Under the pieces are notes generated by a model. That model did no database searches. It was not told where the DNA came from and saw only the letters and a program-made list of their open reading frames with translations. From Aneurinibacillus soli (GTDB lineage: Bacteria; Bacillota; Bacilli; Aneurinibacillales; Aneurinibacillaceae), in assembly GCF_002355375.1 (NCBI RefSeq), contig NZ_AP017312.1, forward strand, positions 1,815,001 to 1,879,000: a DNA stretch of 64,000 nucleotides, written 5' to 3'. This document shows, piece after piece, positions 1-9,624 of the stretch (its first letter is position 1; each line of letters starts with the position of its first letter). The translations under genes were made by a program, and so were the position numbers.

Positions 1-2
1 TC

Positions 3-848
3 CGTCAGATGCTTGAGGATACTCGCCCATCGACGTTTGCTGAGTTGGTGCAAATCTCAGGTTTGTCACATGGTACGGACGTGTGGCTTAATAATGCACA
101 AGAGCTTATTCGCAATGGCACGTGTACACTGAAAGACGTAATTGGCTGTCGGGATGACATCATGGTGTATTTAATGTATAAGGGGCTTGAGCCATCATAT
201 GCATTTAAGATTATGGAATCCGTGCGGAAAGGGAAAGGTCTTACGCCGGAGATGGAAGAAGAGATGAAGAACAACAACGTACCGGACTGGTATATCTGGT
301 CGTGCAAGCAGATCAAGTACATGTTCCCAAAGGCGCACGCCACTGCGTACGTTCTGATGGCAGTACGAATTGCGTATTTTAAAGTGTATTATCCGATTCA
401 TTTTTATGCGACATACTTTACGGTTCGTGCCGATGATTTTGATGTGGAGCTTGCTGCGCAGGGAGCAGAAGCGATTCGCGCCCGCATGAAAGAAATCGCC
501 GAAAAAGGCAATGACGCACAGCCGAAAGAAAAGACGCTATACACAGTGCTTGAGATGTGCCTCGAGATGTGTGAACGCGGCTTCAAGTTCAAAAACATTG
601 ACTTGTACCGCTCTCATGCGAGCCAGTTTATCATTGACGGAGACAGTCTAATCCCGCCGTTCAATGCACTTGCCGGTGTTGGCACGAGTGCCGCGATTAA
701 TATTGTGAACGCACGTGAGAACGGAGAGTTTCTTTCTGTGGAAGATCTCCAGCAGCGGGCACGTTGCTCCCGTTCAGTGATTGAGCTATTGCAGCAGCAG
801 GGTTGCTTAAGCAATTTGCCGGAGACAAATCAGCTGTCTTTGTTCTAG
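3..848 (+). CDS. polC: DNA polymerase III PolC-type alpha subunit, C-terminal part
   Basis: This is the last 281 codons of a gene whose start lies left of the window. The reading frame is open from base 3 and ends in a short SLF tail typical of Gram-positive PolC, the replicative DNA polymerase with built-in 3'-5' exonuclease (full length about 1430 residues). The visible part holds the end of the polymerase core and the C-terminal helix-hairpin-helix-like region, for example the stretch around [11 protein letters not shown] near base 675. Its position directly before rimP-nusA matches Bacillus. Identity is secure from sequence and neighbourhood. Nothing can be said about the catalytic residues, which lie outside. 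Confidence 0.93.
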   Translation, partial: RQMLEDTRPSTFAELVQISGLSHGTDVWLNNAQELIRNGTCTLKDVIGCRDDIMVYLMYKGLEPSYAFKIMESVRKGKGLTPEMEEEMKNNNVPDWYIWSCKQIKYMFPKAHATAYVLMAVRIAYFKVYYPIHFYATYFTVRADDFDVELAAQGAEAIRARMKEIAEKGNDAQPKEKTLYTVLEMCLEMCERGFKFKNIDLYRSHASQFIIDGDSLIPPFNALAGVGTSAAINIVNARENGEFLSVEDLQQRARCSRSVIELLQQQGCLSNLPETNQLSLF

Positions 849-875
849 TTAGAAATGGAAGCTTTGGCAGAGCGG

Positions 876-904
876 TTGCCTGGGGCAATCGCATATGCTA
901 TAAT
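876..904 (+). promoter_or_regulatory. Sigma-A promoter of the rimP-nusA-infB operon
   Basis: TTGCCT at 876-881 and TATAAT at 899-904 are separated by 17 bp, and TG at 896-897 makes an extended -10. The promoter fires into a leader of about 90 bases before rimP. Confidence 0.75.
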
Positions 905-943
905 ATTTTTTGGTAATACTAAGGATACGTATTCAAACGACGC

Positions 944-973
944 AAAGAGTGGGGCAACCCACTCTTTCGTTTT
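944..973 (+). terminator. Leader hairpin / attenuator before rimP
   Basis: A perfect 10 bp stem (944-953 with 958-967) closed by a GCAA tetraloop is followed by CGTTTT. It lies between the operon promoter and the rimP start, so it would terminate transcripts before the operon. The U-tract is weak and interrupted. B. subtilis nusA is reported to be autoregulated through a NusA-dependent leader terminator, and this hairpin could play that part here (inference). Confidence 0.6.
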
Positions 974-1000
974 AGCTAACATACTAGGAGGTTTGTTTTC

Positions 1001-1459
1001 TTGAGCCAGGATGTCATCGCCGTGACAGAACAGCTTGTCACACCGATTGTTGAAGCAGAAAATCTCGAACTTGTCGATATCGAGTATGTGAAGGAAGGCA
1101 GCAACTGGTTTCTGCGCGTGTATATCGATAAGGAAGACGGCGTGGACATTGAGGATTGCGGCCGCGTGAGTGAGCAACTCAGTAAAAAACTCGATGAGGT
1201 GGACCCGATTCCGGTGGCGTATTTCCTTGAAGTATCCTCTCCGGGAGCGGAACGACCGCTGAAACAAGAGAAAGATTTTGAACGGGCGGTTGGCAAGCAT
1301 GTTCACGTGACGACAACCGAGCCGGTAAACGGCGACACCGTATTTGAAGGTGAATTGATCGCGTACGACGGGATTCAGCTGACTATTAAAGAAGCGAAGG
1401 CAGCTGTGGAAGTTCCGAAAGAGAAAATCGCAAGCGCCCGTTTGGCGATTGTGTTTTAA
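1001..1459 (+). CDS. rimP: Ribosome maturation factor RimP
   Basis: RimP (YlxS) helps late assembly of the 30S subunit in the cytoplasm. The 152-residue product has the usual length and shows the typical LELVDIEYV and [10 protein letters not shown] stretches of the N-terminal domain and an SH3-like C-terminal domain. The start is TTG at 1001, preceded by AGGAGG at 986-991 with a 9-base gap, and no in-frame ATG fits better. It is the first gene of the nusA-infB operon, behind a leader with a promoter and a hairpin. Confidence 0.93.
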   Translation: MSQDVIAVTEQLVTPIVEAENLELVDIEYVKEGSNWFLRVYIDKEDGVDIEDCGRVSEQLSKKLDEVDPIPVAYFLEVSSPGAERPLKQEKDFERAVGKHVHVTTTEPVNGDTVFEGELIAYDGIQLTIKEAKAAVEVPKEKIASARLAIVF

Positions 1460-1487
1460 GAAGAAGTAAGGAGGATTAGGGATTACA

Positions 1488-2645
1488 ATGAATGCTGAGT
1501 TTATTGAAGCATTGAGTGAGATTGAACGGGAGAAGGGGATTGGCAAAGAGGTGCTGATCGAAGCCATTGAAGCAGCCCTTGTCTCCGGTTATAAGCGGAA
1601 TTTTAATTCCGCACAAAATGTGCGTGTCGATATTAATCGTGAGCTGGGAAACGTTCGTGTATTTGCGCGTAAAACAGTTGTAGATCAAGTGACCGACCCG
1701 CGTTCGCAAATCTCGCTCGATGAAGTGCTTGAGATTGATCAGAACTATGTAGTCGATGACATCATCGACATGGAAGTTACTCCGCGCGACTTTGGACGCA
1801 TTGCAGCACAGACGGCTAAGCAGGTTGTTACACAGCGTATTCGTGAAGCGGAACGAGGTATTATTTACAGCGAGTTTATTGATCGCGAGCAAGATATCGT
1901 AACGGGTATCGTGCAACGCCAGGACGGTCGTTTCTATTATATTGACCTGGGCAAGGTGGAAGCGCTGATGCCGGTTAATGAGAAAATGCCGAACGAGATA
2001 TTCCAACAGGGCGACCGTGTTAAGGCGTTTATCACAAAAGTTGAAAAAACAACAAAAGGGCCGCAAATTTTTGTGTCCCGTACTCATCCAGGCCTCTTAA
2101 AGCGCCTGTTTGAATTGGAAGTACCAGAGATTTTTGAAGGCGTAGTCGAGATCAAATCGGTAGCGCGTGAAGCGGGCGACCGTTCTAAAATTGCGGTCTA
2201 CTCCGTTGATCCGAACGTCGATCCGGTCGGTGCCTGTGTAGGTCCGAAAGGCATGAGGGTACAGACGATCGTACAGGAGTTGCGCGGTGAGAAAATTGAC
2301 ATCATGCGCTGGTCAGAAGAGACCGCTGACTATGTGGCGAATGCACTGAGCCCGTCGAAAGTCGTTCACGTAACTGTGTATGAAGACGAGAAAGTGACAC
2401 GCGTTATTGTGCCGGACTACCAGCTTTCCTTAGCGATTGGCAAGAAGGGACAAAATGCCCGCCTAGCAGCGAAATTGACAGGCTGGAAGATCGACATTAA
2501 GAGTGAGACACAGGCGGCGGAAGAAGGTTTTGTCTATGACGAGCCTGTTTCCATCGTGAAAGCTGACCAGCAGGCAGAAGCAGTAGAGCCTGTGGCAGAT
2601 GCACCTGAGATGGACATCACAGCAGATGAGGATGAAAGGGAGTAA
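1488..2645 (+). CDS. nusA: Transcription termination/antitermination factor NusA
   Basis: NusA binds RNA polymerase and modulates pausing, intrinsic termination and antitermination. The 385-residue protein has the N-terminal RNAP-binding domain, an S1 domain near residues 135-200 and two KH domains (around [14 protein letters not shown] and [14 protein letters not shown]). It ends in an acidic tail rather than the long acidic repeats of E. coli NusA, as usual in Firmicutes. AAGGAGG sits upstream of ATG 1488. It lies 28 bp behind rimP and just before ylxR in one operon. Confidence 0.96.
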   Translation: MNAEFIEALSEIEREKGIGKEVLIEAIEAALVSGYKRNFNSAQNVRVDINRELGNVRVFARKTVVDQVTDPRSQISLDEVLEIDQNYVVDDIIDMEVTPRDFGRIAAQTAKQVVTQRIREAERGIIYSEFIDREQDIVTGIVQRQDGRFYYIDLGKVEALMPVNEKMPNEIFQQGDRVKAFITKVEKTTKGPQIFVSRTHPGLLKRLFELEVPEIFEGVVEIKSVAREAGDRSKIAVYSVDPNVDPVGACVGPKGMRVQTIVQELRGEKIDIMRWSEETADYVANALSPSKVVHVTVYEDEKVTRVIVPDYQLSLAIGKKGQNARLAAKLTGWKIDIKSETQAAEEGFVYDEPVSIVKADQQAEAVEPVADAPEMDITADEDERE

Positions 2646-2651
2646 CAAATC

Positions 2652-2927
2652 GTGAAAACGAGGAAAACTCCACAGCGCAAATGTATCGCTACACAGGAGA
2701 TGTTTGAGAAGCGCGATCTAATCCGGGTTGTTCGCACACCGGAAGGAGACGTAAAGCTTGATCTTACCGGCAAGGCGTCCGGGCGTGGCGCATACATCTC
2801 TCGTTCGCTCGAAGCGTTTGACATTGTGAAAAAGAAAAAAATGCTCGGCCGCACCTTGAAGACAGACGTCACCGACGACATGTACGAGCAGCTCGAACAA
2901 GAATTTGCGAGGCATGTAAGACGATGA
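2652..2927 (+). CDS. ylxR: YlxR family RNA-binding protein (RnpM-like)
   Basis: A 91-residue basic protein of the YlxR/DUF448 family, found almost always between nusA and ylxQ. It contains the family pattern RKTPQRKCIATQE at the N-terminus and GRGAYISRS in the middle, residues associated with RNA binding. B. subtilis YlxR has been described as a modulator of RNase P (RnpM) and as a nucleoid-associated regulator. GTG 2652 is chosen because AAAGGGAG precedes it. It overlaps ylxQ by 4 bases (ATGA), indicating translational coupling. Confidence 0.9.
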   Translation: MKTRKTPQRKCIATQEMFEKRDLIRVVRTPEGDVKLDLTGKASGRGAYISRSLEAFDIVKKKKMLGRTLKTDVTDDMYEQLEQEFARHVRR

Positions 2928-3223
2928 ATAAAATAAACCAAATGCTGGGACTGGCTCAGCGGGCGCGCAAGATTATTACAGGCGAAGAGCTTGTCGTAAA
3001 AGCAGTGCGCCAAGGCGGCGTTCATCTTGTGATTCTAGCAGAAGACGCCGCAGCGAATACCCGCAAAAAACTAACAGACAAATGCACAAGCTATGGGGTG
3101 CCGTATGAAATATACGGAGACCGGGGAACGCTTGGGCAGGCGTTAGGAAAGGAGCAGCGGGTAGTCGTAGGCGTGACTGATGCAGGGTTTGCCGCGAAGC
3201 TGACGCAGTTACTTCATCAATAA
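2924..3223 (+). CDS. ylxQ: L7Ae-family K-turn RNA-binding protein YlxQ
   Basis: A 99-residue member of the ribosomal L7Ae/L30e/S12e family, which binds kink-turn RNAs and belongs to the nusA-infB operon of Firmicutes. The conserved core includes LGLAQRARKIITGEE and LVILAEDAA with the later VVGVTDAGFA. The ATG overlaps the ylxR stop. Its exact RNA partner is not settled in Bacillus, so only the family is assigned. Confidence 0.9.
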   Translation: MNKINQMLGLAQRARKIITGEELVVKAVRQGGVHLVILAEDAAANTRKKLTDKCTSYGVPYEIYGDRGTLGQALGKEQRVVVGVTDAGFAAKLTQLLHQ

Positions 3224-3240
3224 CTGTCGGGGGTGGATGA

Positions 3241-5844
3241 ATGAGCAAACTGAGAGTGCATGAATATGCCAAAACGCTTGGTTTAAGCAGCAAGCAGCTC
3301 TTAAATCTGTTAGGCAAATTAAGCTTATCAGTGAACAATCATATGAGCACACTGGAAGACAGCATGATTACGAAAGTAGAGCAGCACTTCAAGGACATCA
3401 AACAACGTGCAGACAGTCAGCACCAACAAAAGCGAGATACGGAAAAGAGTGGGAATATGGATCAAAAAAACCAGGAACAAGTAAAACGTAATTCAAATAG
3501 CCAGGGCGGCAGTGATCGTCCATCAGGCAGCGGTACAGGCGGTGGCAACCGTCCATCAGGCAACGGCGGCAATCGCCCATCAGGCGGAACAGGTGGCCGT
3601 CCATCAGGTGGTGGCTCCGGTCGTCCGTCCGGTAGCGGTACAGGCGGTGGAAATCGTCAAGGTCAAGGCGGCGGTGGCCGTCCATCAGGCGGTGGCTCCG
3701 GTCGTCCGTCTGGTAGTGGCACAGGCGGTGGAAATCGTCAAGGTCAAGGCGGCGGTGGCCGTCCATCAGGTGGTGGCTCCGGTCGTCCGTCCGGTAGCGG
3801 TACAGGCGGTGGAAATCGTCAGGGTCAGGGTCAAGGTCAAGGTGGTCGTCCATCAGGCGGCGGAGCAGGTCGTCCGTCTGGCAGTGGCACAGGCGGTGCT
3901 GCAGGCAGCAGTCGTTCGACTGCTGGCGCAGGTGGAAATACCGGCAATCGCCGTGGGGGACAGAGACCGCCACAAAAGCAAAACAATCGTGATAAAGATA
4001 AACGATTCGATGATAACCCGATGAAGCGTCAGGGTGGAAATCGTCGCGGCGGCCAGAAGCCAGCTCAGCAGCAGCCACCTAAACCGGAAGTGAAAGTGGA
4101 TAAAATCACAGTAACTGGATCGATGACGGTAGGGGAACTCGGCAAGAAAACGAAAAAAGCACCATCAGAAATCATCAAAAAACTGTTCGGTCTCGGCGTA
4201 ATGGCGACCATTAATCAGGAACTCGATCTTGATACGATTCACCTGATTTGTACTGATTATGAGATTGAAGTAGAAGAAAAAATTGCACTCGATTACAACG
4301 ACTTTGAAAACATCGAAGAAGTTGATGAGCCAGATACATTAAAAGAACGTCCGCCGGTTGTAACGATCATGGGTCACGTTGACCACGGTAAAACAACCCT
4401 TCTTGATGCGATTCGTGAAACGAACGTTATTTCAACTGAGGCAGGCGGCATCACTCAGCATATCGGGGCATACCAGGTTGAGAAGCAGGGCAAGAAAATT
4501 ACCTTCCTCGATACACCAGGTCACGCCGCATTTACAACCATGCGTGCGCGTGGTGCACAAGTAACCGATATTGCAATCATCGTAGTAGCAGCCGATGACG
4601 GTGTTATGCCGCAGACGGTAGAAGCGATCAGCCATGCGAAAGCGGCGAATGTGCCGATTATCGTCGCGGTGAATAAAATGGATAAGCCGACTGCTAATCC
4701 AGATCGTGTGAAACAGGAACTTACAGAGCATGGTCTCGTACCGGAAGACTGGGGCGGTGACACAATCTTTGTTCACGTATCTGCCCTGCAACGTCAAGGT
4801 CTCGATGACATTCTCGAGATGATTCTGCTCGTATCAGAAGTACAGGAATTAAAAGCAAATCCAGATAAACGTGCACGTGGTACGGTAATTGAAGCTGAAC
4901 TCGATCGCGGTCGTGGACCAGTTGCGACTGTGCTTGTACAGACTGGTACGCTAAAAGTCGGTGATCCAATCGTGGTTGGCGCATCATTTGGCCGTATTCG
5001 TGCGATGGTCAATGACAAAGGTCGCCGCATCAAGGAAGCGCCACCGTCAACTCCAATCGAAATTACCGGTCTGAACGATGTGCCGCAAGCGGGCGATCAG
5101 TTCATGGTATTTGAAGATGAGAAAACAGCTCGCCAGGTCGGGGAGCGCCGTGCAGCAGGCCGTCGTGAGAACGAACTGCGTGCATCCGCCCGCGTATCGC
5201 TTGATGATCTGTTCAACCAGATTAAAGAGGGTGACGTTAAGGAAATTAACGTAATCATTAAAGGCGATGTGCAAGGTTCTGTCGAAGCACTTCGCGGTTC
5301 TCTGGAAAAAATCGATGTCGAAGGCGTCCGCGTGAAAATCATTCACACAGGCGTAGGCGCGATTACGGAATCCGATGTTATTCTGGCATCTGCATCCAAT
5401 GCGATCGTTATTGGCTTCAACGTACGTCCAGAGCCAAATGCGCGTATTACAGCTGAACAGGAAAAAGTAGACATTCGTCTGCACCGCATCATTTATAAAG
5501 TAATGGAAGAGATTGAAGCCGCGATGAAAGGTATGCTTGAACCAGTGTACCAGGAAAAAATCATCGGCCAGGCGGAAGTACGCCAAACGTTCAAAGTATC
5601 TCGTGTCGGTACGATTGCGGGCTGCTATGTAACAGATGGCAAAATCCAGCGTGATGCGGGCGTTCGTGTAATTCGCGACAGCATCGTGGTCTACGAAGGA
5701 AAAGTTGACGCCCTCAAGCGTTTCAAAGATGATGCGAAGGAAGTAGCGCAAGGATATGAGTGCGGGATTACAATCGAGAAATTCAACGATATTAAAGAAG
5801 GGGATATTCTCGAAGCGTACATCATGGAGGAAGTCGCCCAATAA
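3241..5844 (+). CDS. infB: Translation initiation factor IF-2
   Basis: IF-2 is the GTPase that places initiator tRNA on the 30S subunit and drives subunit joining. The 867-residue protein has an N-terminal IF2N helix domain (residues 1-50), then a Gly/Arg/Pro/Ser low-complexity linker (about 90-260), and a second IF2N domain near 290-350. The GTPase domain follows with G1 GHVDHGKT near 378, G3 DTPGH near 424 and G4 NKMD near 478, then domains II-IV. GGGGGTGGATGA serves as the ribosome binding site. The linker is made of tandem 81 bp repeats, see the repeat feature. No sign of frameshift. Confidence 0.96.
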   Translation: MSKLRVHEYAKTLGLSSKQLLNLLGKLSLSVNNHMSTLEDSMITKVEQHFKDIKQRADSQHQQKRDTEKSGNMDQKNQEQVKRNSNSQGGSDRPSGSGTGGGNRPSGNGGNRPSGGTGGRPSGGGSGRPSGSGTGGGNRQGQGGGGRPSGGGSGRPSGSGTGGGNRQGQGGGGRPSGGGSGRPSGSGTGGGNRQGQGQGQGGRPSGGGAGRPSGSGTGGAAGSSRSTAGAGGNTGNRRGGQRPPQKQNNRDKDKRFDDNPMKRQGGNRRGGQKPAQQQPPKPEVKVDKITVTGSMTVGELGKKTKKAPSEIIKKLFGLGVMATINQELDLDTIHLICTDYEIEVEEKIALDYNDFENIEEVDEPDTLKERPPVVTIMGHVDHGKTTLLDAIRETNVISTEAGGITQHIGAYQVEKQGKKITFLDTPGHAAFTTMRARGAQVTDIAIIVVAADDGVMPQTVEAISHAKAANVPIIVAVNKMDKPTANPDRVKQELTEHGLVPEDWGGDTIFVHVSALQRQGLDDILEMILLVSEVQELKANPDKRARGTVIEAELDRGRGPVATVLVQTGTLKVGDPIVVGASFGRIRAMVNDKGRRIKEAPPSTPIEITGLNDVPQAGDQFMVFEDEKTARQVGERRAAGRRENELRASARVSLDDLFNQIKEGDVKEINVIIKGDVQGSVEALRGSLEKIDVEGVRVKIIHTGVGAITESDVILASASNAIVIGFNVRPEPNARITAEQEKVDIRLHRIIYKVMEEIEAAMKGMLEPVYQEKIIGQAEVRQTFKVSRVGTIAGCYVTDGKIQRDAGVRVIRDSIVVYEGKVDALKRFKDDAKEVAQGYECGITIEKFNDIKEGDILEAYIMEEVAQ
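3505..3957 (+). repeat. Tandem 81 bp repeats coding the Gly-Arg-Pro-Ser linker of IF-2
   Basis: Units starting at 3595, 3676 and 3757 are spaced exactly 81 bp (27 codons) and are nearly identical at the DNA level. Degenerate copies flank them on both sides. The encoded unit is built from [15 protein letters not shown] and TGGGNRQGQ. Such arrays can change copy number by slippage. Confidence 0.9.
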
Positions 5845-5874
5845 ATTGGAGCGAAAGAGCGAGGTGATACACAC

Positions 5875-6237
5875 ATGGGCAACATTCGCACAAACCGTGT
5901 AGGCGAACAAATTCGCAAAGAATTGAGCCAGATCATCCAGCGTGAGATCAAAGATCCACGCATCGGTTTTGTAACGATTACCGGCGTGGAAGTAACCGGC
6001 GACCTGTCGCAGGCGAAAATCTATTTGAGCATTTTCGGAAGCGAGGAGCAACAGAAAGACTCTCTCCGCGCACTTGAAAAAGCAAAAGGCTTTATGCGCA
6101 CAGAGATTGGACGTCGTGTCCGCCTGCGCCATACGCCGGAGCTTCTGTTCAAGATTGACGAATCTGTTGAATACGGTAGCCGTATTGAGTCGCTGCTGAC
6201 TAAAATTCATAAAGACGAAGGGGACCAGGACGAATGA
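5875..6237 (+). CDS. rbfA: 30S ribosome-binding factor RbfA
   Basis: RbfA is a cold-shock-related factor for 16S rRNA maturation and has a KH-like fold. The 120-residue product begins [16 protein letters not shown], contains the [21 protein letters not shown] core and the later [14 protein letters not shown] signature, and has normal length. GAGGTGATAC precedes ATG 5875. It lies 30 bp after infB and overlaps nrnA by 4 bases. Confidence 0.95.
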   Translation: MGNIRTNRVGEQIRKELSQIIQREIKDPRIGFVTITGVEVTGDLSQAKIYLSIFGSEEQQKDSLRALEKAKGFMRTEIGRRVRLRHTPELLFKIDESVEYGSRIESLLTKIHKDEGDQDE

Positions 6238-7229
6238 GCACATACGAAGCATCCCTTGCGTCAGCTGCCGCCTTTATGGAGCGGCATGAGCGTTTTCTCG
6301 TGATTAACCATGTGAATCCTGATGGGGATGCGACCGGTTCGCTGCTTGGCACAGGCTGGCTTTTGCGCCAGCTTGGCAAGCAGGCCGTGCTTGTGAACGA
6401 AGGGTCAACCCCGGAGAAGTTCGGATTTCTGCCGGGCGCAGAACAGATCATAAATGCGTCTCGTGCAGAAAAGCCGGAGTTTGATGCAGTCATTACGTGT
6501 GACTGCGCGGACTTCGCGCGTATTGGTGATGTGAAAGAGTGGCTGCCTTTGGGTATGCCGCTCTTAAACATTGACCACCATCCGACAAACGATTTGTTTG
6601 GTACAGATAATCTCGTACGTACGGATGCGGCTGCGACCGCAGAAGTGCTGTATGATTTGCTTACATATATGAAGCAGCCGATTCCGCAGGAGATGGCAGT
6701 ATGTCTGTATACCGGACTGCTTACTGATACCGGCGGTTTTCGTTATTCCAACACGACACCACATGTGATGGAGATGGCGTCTGCGCTGCTTGCATGTGGC
6801 GTGGAACCAGCACCAATTGCAGAGCGGATGTTAGAGACGATTACGAAGGCGCATGTTCGTCTTTTACAGCGTGCCTTGCAGACACTCGTTCTGCGGGATA
6901 CAGATCAGACGGCGTACCTTACGATTACAGCAGCCGATATGGAACAATGCGGGGCACAAAACGATGATACGGAAGGGCTTGTTAACTATGCCCGCAACAT
7001 TGAAGGGGTGGAAGTTGGCATTCTGTACAAGGAAGTAGCATCGGATAAAGTGAAGGTGAGTCTTCGCTCCCGCAGTATTGTCGATGTAGCAGCTATTGCG
7101 CAGTCTATCGGTGGTGGTGGGCACGTTCGGGCGGCCGGGTGCACCGTGCATGGCACATTAGCTGATGCAAAGCAGATTGTAGAGCAGAAGGTGAGTGCGG
7201 CGCTGGCCAGTCAGGAGGCATCTGTATGA
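6234..7229 (+). CDS. nrnA: Bifunctional oligoribonuclease / PAP phosphatase NrnA (DHH family)
   Basis: NrnA degrades short RNA oligomers to mononucleotides and dephosphorylates 3'-phosphoadenosine 5'-phosphate in Firmicutes, which lack Orn. The 331-residue protein has the DHH-superfamily metal-binding motifs [12 protein letters not shown] near residue 24 and DHHPTN near 111, and the C-terminal DHHA1 motif [10 protein letters not shown] near 297. Start ATG 6234 overlaps the rbfA stop (ATGA), as in the same operon in Bacillus (ytqI is elsewhere there, but this operon position is common in related genera). Confidence 0.9.
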   Translation: MSTYEASLASAAAFMERHERFLVINHVNPDGDATGSLLGTGWLLRQLGKQAVLVNEGSTPEKFGFLPGAEQIINASRAEKPEFDAVITCDCADFARIGDVKEWLPLGMPLLNIDHHPTNDLFGTDNLVRTDAAATAEVLYDLLTYMKQPIPQEMAVCLYTGLLTDTGGFRYSNTTPHVMEMASALLACGVEPAPIAERMLETITKAHVRLLQRALQTLVLRDTDQTAYLTITAADMEQCGAQNDDTEGLVNYARNIEGVEVGILYKEVASDKVKVSLRSRSIVDVAAIAQSIGGGGHVRAAGCTVHGTLADAKQIVEQKVSAALASQEASV

Positions 7230-8170
7230 CGGCACCATCCGGCATTTTGCCGCTGTTCAAACCGGCAGGCATGACTTCGCATGACTGCGTAATGAAAATG
7301 CGTCGTCTCGCGCGCACGAAAAAAGTTGGGCACACAGGTACGCTTGATCCGGATGTGACGGGCGTACTTCCCATCTGCATCGGGCAAGCGACTAAAGTAG
7401 CCGATTATCTGCATGAAGCGCCTAAAGTGTATCGAGCAGTAATGCAGATCGGCACATCTACGGACACGCAGGACGCTTCTGGAACGGTAGTGGAGACGAA
7501 GCCTGTGGAGCCGCGTCTTATAGAGGCGGACATTCGTGGGGTGGTTGACCGATTTATCGGGGAGATCGAGCAGGTCCCACCGATGTATTCCGCTGTCAAG
7601 GTGGACGGCAAGCGCCTGCACGAACTTGCTCGTGCCGGGCAGGAAGTGGAGCGTAAAGCACGGCGGGTGACGATTTATGCCATTGAGATTGAGAATATCG
7701 ATACAGAAGTGGCTGAGCCGCAGATTACCTTTACGGTAACGTGCTCTAAGGGGACATATGTGCGCACGCTCTGTGTGGATATCGGAGCGGCCCTTGGTTA
7801 TCCAGCTCATATGGTTCGCCTGCAGCGCATCAGTAGCGGTCCATTCCGACTGGAAGAATGCTGCACGTTCGAGCAGATTGAACAGGCTGTTGAAACAGGA
7901 ACGTTCGCCGACTTGCTGCGCCCGCTTGATCTCGGACTGGCCCAGTATCCGGCTGTAACGGTTCCAGCAGGCCGTGTGCAAGCCATTCGTAATGGATTAT
8001 CCCAGCGCTTTATCTCTCTCCCGGACGGGAACTGGCATACGGGAGACAAAATGCGTGTGTATGCACCGGACGGCGCTTTTCTTGCGCTCCATGAAGTGGT
8101 ATATATAGAAGAGAACAATAAGGGAATGGAATCGAAACCTGTGAGAGTGTTTCCGGAGGGAGAGGCATAA
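7226..8170 (+). CDS. truB: tRNA pseudouridine(55) synthase TruB
   Basis: TruB makes pseudouridine 55 in the T-loop of tRNAs. The 314-residue protein shows the catalytic motif GHTGTLDPDVTG with the nucleophilic Asp at residue 41, the KVDGKRLHELAR motif II and the CSKGTYVRTLC motif III. A PUA-like C-terminal region follows. ATG 7226 overlaps the nrnA stop, consistent with coupling. Length and motifs are normal. Confidence 0.95.
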   Translation: MTAPSGILPLFKPAGMTSHDCVMKMRRLARTKKVGHTGTLDPDVTGVLPICIGQATKVADYLHEAPKVYRAVMQIGTSTDTQDASGTVVETKPVEPRLIEADIRGVVDRFIGEIEQVPPMYSAVKVDGKRLHELARAGQEVERKARRVTIYAIEIENIDTEVAEPQITFTVTCSKGTYVRTLCVDIGAALGYPAHMVRLQRISSGPFRLEECCTFEQIEQAVETGTFADLLRPLDLGLAQYPAVTVPAGRVQAIRNGLSQRFISLPDGNWHTGDKMRVYAPDGAFLALHEVVYIEENNKGMESKPVRVFPEGEA

Positions 8171-8172
8171 AA

Positions 8173-9117
8173 ATGGAAGTTCAACGTTTGCAGTATCCGC
8201 TGCCACCTGATTTTGAAGCGCCACCGTGCGTGCTGGCGATGGGCTATTTTGATGGGGTACACCTCGGACACCGTCGCGTCATTCAAAAAGCGATCGATGA
8301 AGCGAAAGTACAAGGTGTAGCATCCGCTGTGATGACCTTTTACCCGCACCCGCGTGAAGTGCTCGGGCAGAGTGGATATACACAGTACTTGTCACCGCTT
8401 GATGAAAAGCTGCGTCTGTTTGAAGCAGCCGGGGTGGATATTGCTTATGTTGTCCATTTTGATATTTCGTTTGCGGCGATTTATCCGGAAGACTTCATCG
8501 ATGAGTTTTTGATGACGTTATCACCTCGCCATGTGGTGGTTGGATTCGATTATACATTTGGCCATCGGGGCAAAGGAACTGTACTGACGCTTAAGGAACA
8601 GGCACACGGTCGCTATGATATTGATGTCATAGCTCCGGTTAATAAGTTCGGGGAGAAAATCAGCAGCACGCTCATCCGGGAGTATTTGTATCAGGGAAAT
8701 ATAATCGAAGCGACTCAGTTTCTCGGCCGCCCATATCGAGTGCATGGTACTGTCATCCATGGAGAGAAGCGCGGGCGTACGATTGGATTTCCGACCGCGA
8801 ACGTGCAACTGGCTGCTCCGTATATTGTGCCACGCAATGGCGTGTACGGCGTGCGGGTATGGTTGGATGGAATACCGTATAACGGTGTGATGAATGTCGG
8901 CATCAAGCCAACATTCGAGAATGAACGTAAAGAAAAATCGCTTGAAGCACATCTGTTTGAATTTAGTGATGATATATACGGGCGTACACTGGATGTAGAG
9001 TTTTTGTTCTTCATTCGTGAGGAGCAGAAGTTTTCCGGGATTGACGCGCTGGTGGCTCGCATTCAGCAGGATGTAGCGGAAGCTAAAAAACAATTTGCGG
9101 TTCATTCCATTGTATGA
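8173..9117 (+). CDS. ribF: Bifunctional riboflavin kinase / FAD synthetase
   Basis: RibF phosphorylates riboflavin to FMN and adenylates FMN to FAD. The N-terminal nucleotidyltransferase domain has AMGYFDGVHLGHRRV near residue 24 and SSTLIREYL near 160. The C-terminal flavokinase domain has GRTIGFPTANV near 200 and GVMNVGIKPTF. The 314-residue length is typical. It starts 2 bp after truB. The promoter of rpsO overlaps its last codons. Confidence 0.95.
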   Translation: MEVQRLQYPLPPDFEAPPCVLAMGYFDGVHLGHRRVIQKAIDEAKVQGVASAVMTFYPHPREVLGQSGYTQYLSPLDEKLRLFEAAGVDIAYVVHFDISFAAIYPEDFIDEFLMTLSPRHVVVGFDYTFGHRGKGTVLTLKEQAHGRYDIDVIAPVNKFGEKISSTLIREYLYQGNIIEATQFLGRPYRVHGTVIHGEKRGRTIGFPTANVQLAAPYIVPRNGVYGVRVWLDGIPYNGVMNVGIKPTFENERKEKSLEAHLFEFSDDIYGRTLDVEFLFFIREEQKFSGIDALVARIQQDVAEAKKQFAVHSIV

Positions 9118-9123
9118 TATAGT
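9095..9123 (+). promoter_or_regulatory. Putative promoter of rpsO inside the end of ribF
   Basis: TTGCGG at 9095-9100 and TATAGT at 9118-9123 have a 17 bp spacer, with TGA directly before the -10 (extended -10). It would produce a leader of about 85 bases before rpsO. Confidence 0.5.
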
Positions 9124-9131
9124 ATAAAACG

Positions 9132-9178
9132 TTGGATGATAAACCATAGCTTGGATGATCGACTCACCGACGATCGTC
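9132..9178 (+). promoter_or_regulatory. Structured rpsO leader, candidate S15 autoregulatory site
   Basis: TTGGATGAT occurs twice (9132-9140, 9151-9159). GATGATCG at 9154-9161 pairs with CGATCGTC at 9171-9178 (one G-U) around a 9-base loop. S15 represses its own mRNA through leader structures in several bacteria, including Geobacillus. Binding here is inference. Confidence 0.4.
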
Positions 9179-9214
9179 TAGGGTATTGGGGATATATTAA
9201 AGGAGGTGACAAGG

Positions 9215-9484
9215 ATGGCTTTGACACAAGAACGCAAAAACCAGCTGATCGAAGAGTACCGTACTCACGAATCCGATACAGGATCACCGGAAGTACAGAT
9301 TGCTATCCTTACGGAAAAAATCAATTACTTGAACGGTCATCTGCGTACGCACAAGAAAGACCACCATTCCCGTCGTGGGCTTCTGAAAATGGTTGGTCAG
9401 CGTCGTAACCTGCTCGCTTATCTGAAAGATAAAGATGTAGCACGTTACCGTGAACTGATTACTAAATTAGGCTTACGTCGATAA
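9215..9484 (+). CDS. rpsO: 30S ribosomal protein S15
   Basis: S15 is a primary 16S rRNA-binding protein that nucleates the platform of the 30S subunit. The product is 89 residues, the standard length, and begins [14 protein letters not shown]. An upstream in-frame GTG at 9206 would add three residues, but that codon lies inside the Shine-Dalgarno sequence AAAGGAGGTG (9199-9208), so ATG 9215 is chosen. The helices with [17 protein letters not shown] and [10 protein letters not shown] are intact. A strong terminator follows. Confidence 0.97.
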   Translation: MALTQERKNQLIEEYRTHESDTGSPEVQIAILTEKINYLNGHLRTHKKDHHSRRGLLKMVGQRRNLLAYLKDKDVARYRELITKLGLRR

Positions 9485-9487
9485 GAG

Positions 9488-9511
9488 AAAGCGGGGGTTC
9501 CCCGCTTTTTT
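9488..9511 (+). terminator. Rho-independent terminator of rpsO
   Basis: A 9 bp stem (9488-9496 with 9500-9508, AAAGCGGGG/CCCCGCTTT) with a 3-base loop is followed by a T run. It ends the ribF-rpsO transcript. Confidence 0.9.
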
Positions 9512-9624
9512 CATGTCCATTATTCTTACTAACAATTTCTTTTATTTCTATGCATTGCAGGAAATACTAGAAATATGACGAAAAATATTTTTTGATGAGT
9601 CAAGAGAGGAGGCAACATTCGTTT

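Noticed and set aside
845-2087. Large - strand frames opposite rimP/nusA
   Set aside because: Antisense to conserved genes, no start signals or recognisable domains.
3398-4078. Long low-complexity frames on both strands over the infB repeats (including 3512-4024)
   Set aside because: They are out-of-frame readings of the tandem 81 bp repeats, so their length has no coding meaning.
5047-6252. 401-codon open frame on the - strand opposite infB/rbfA
   Set aside because: It is antisense to well-supported infB and rbfA, has no ribosome site, and its length follows from codon bias of the sense genes.
9206-9214. Upstream GTG start for rpsO
   Set aside because: The GTG is part of the Shine-Dalgarno sequence and the extra residues are not found in S15.
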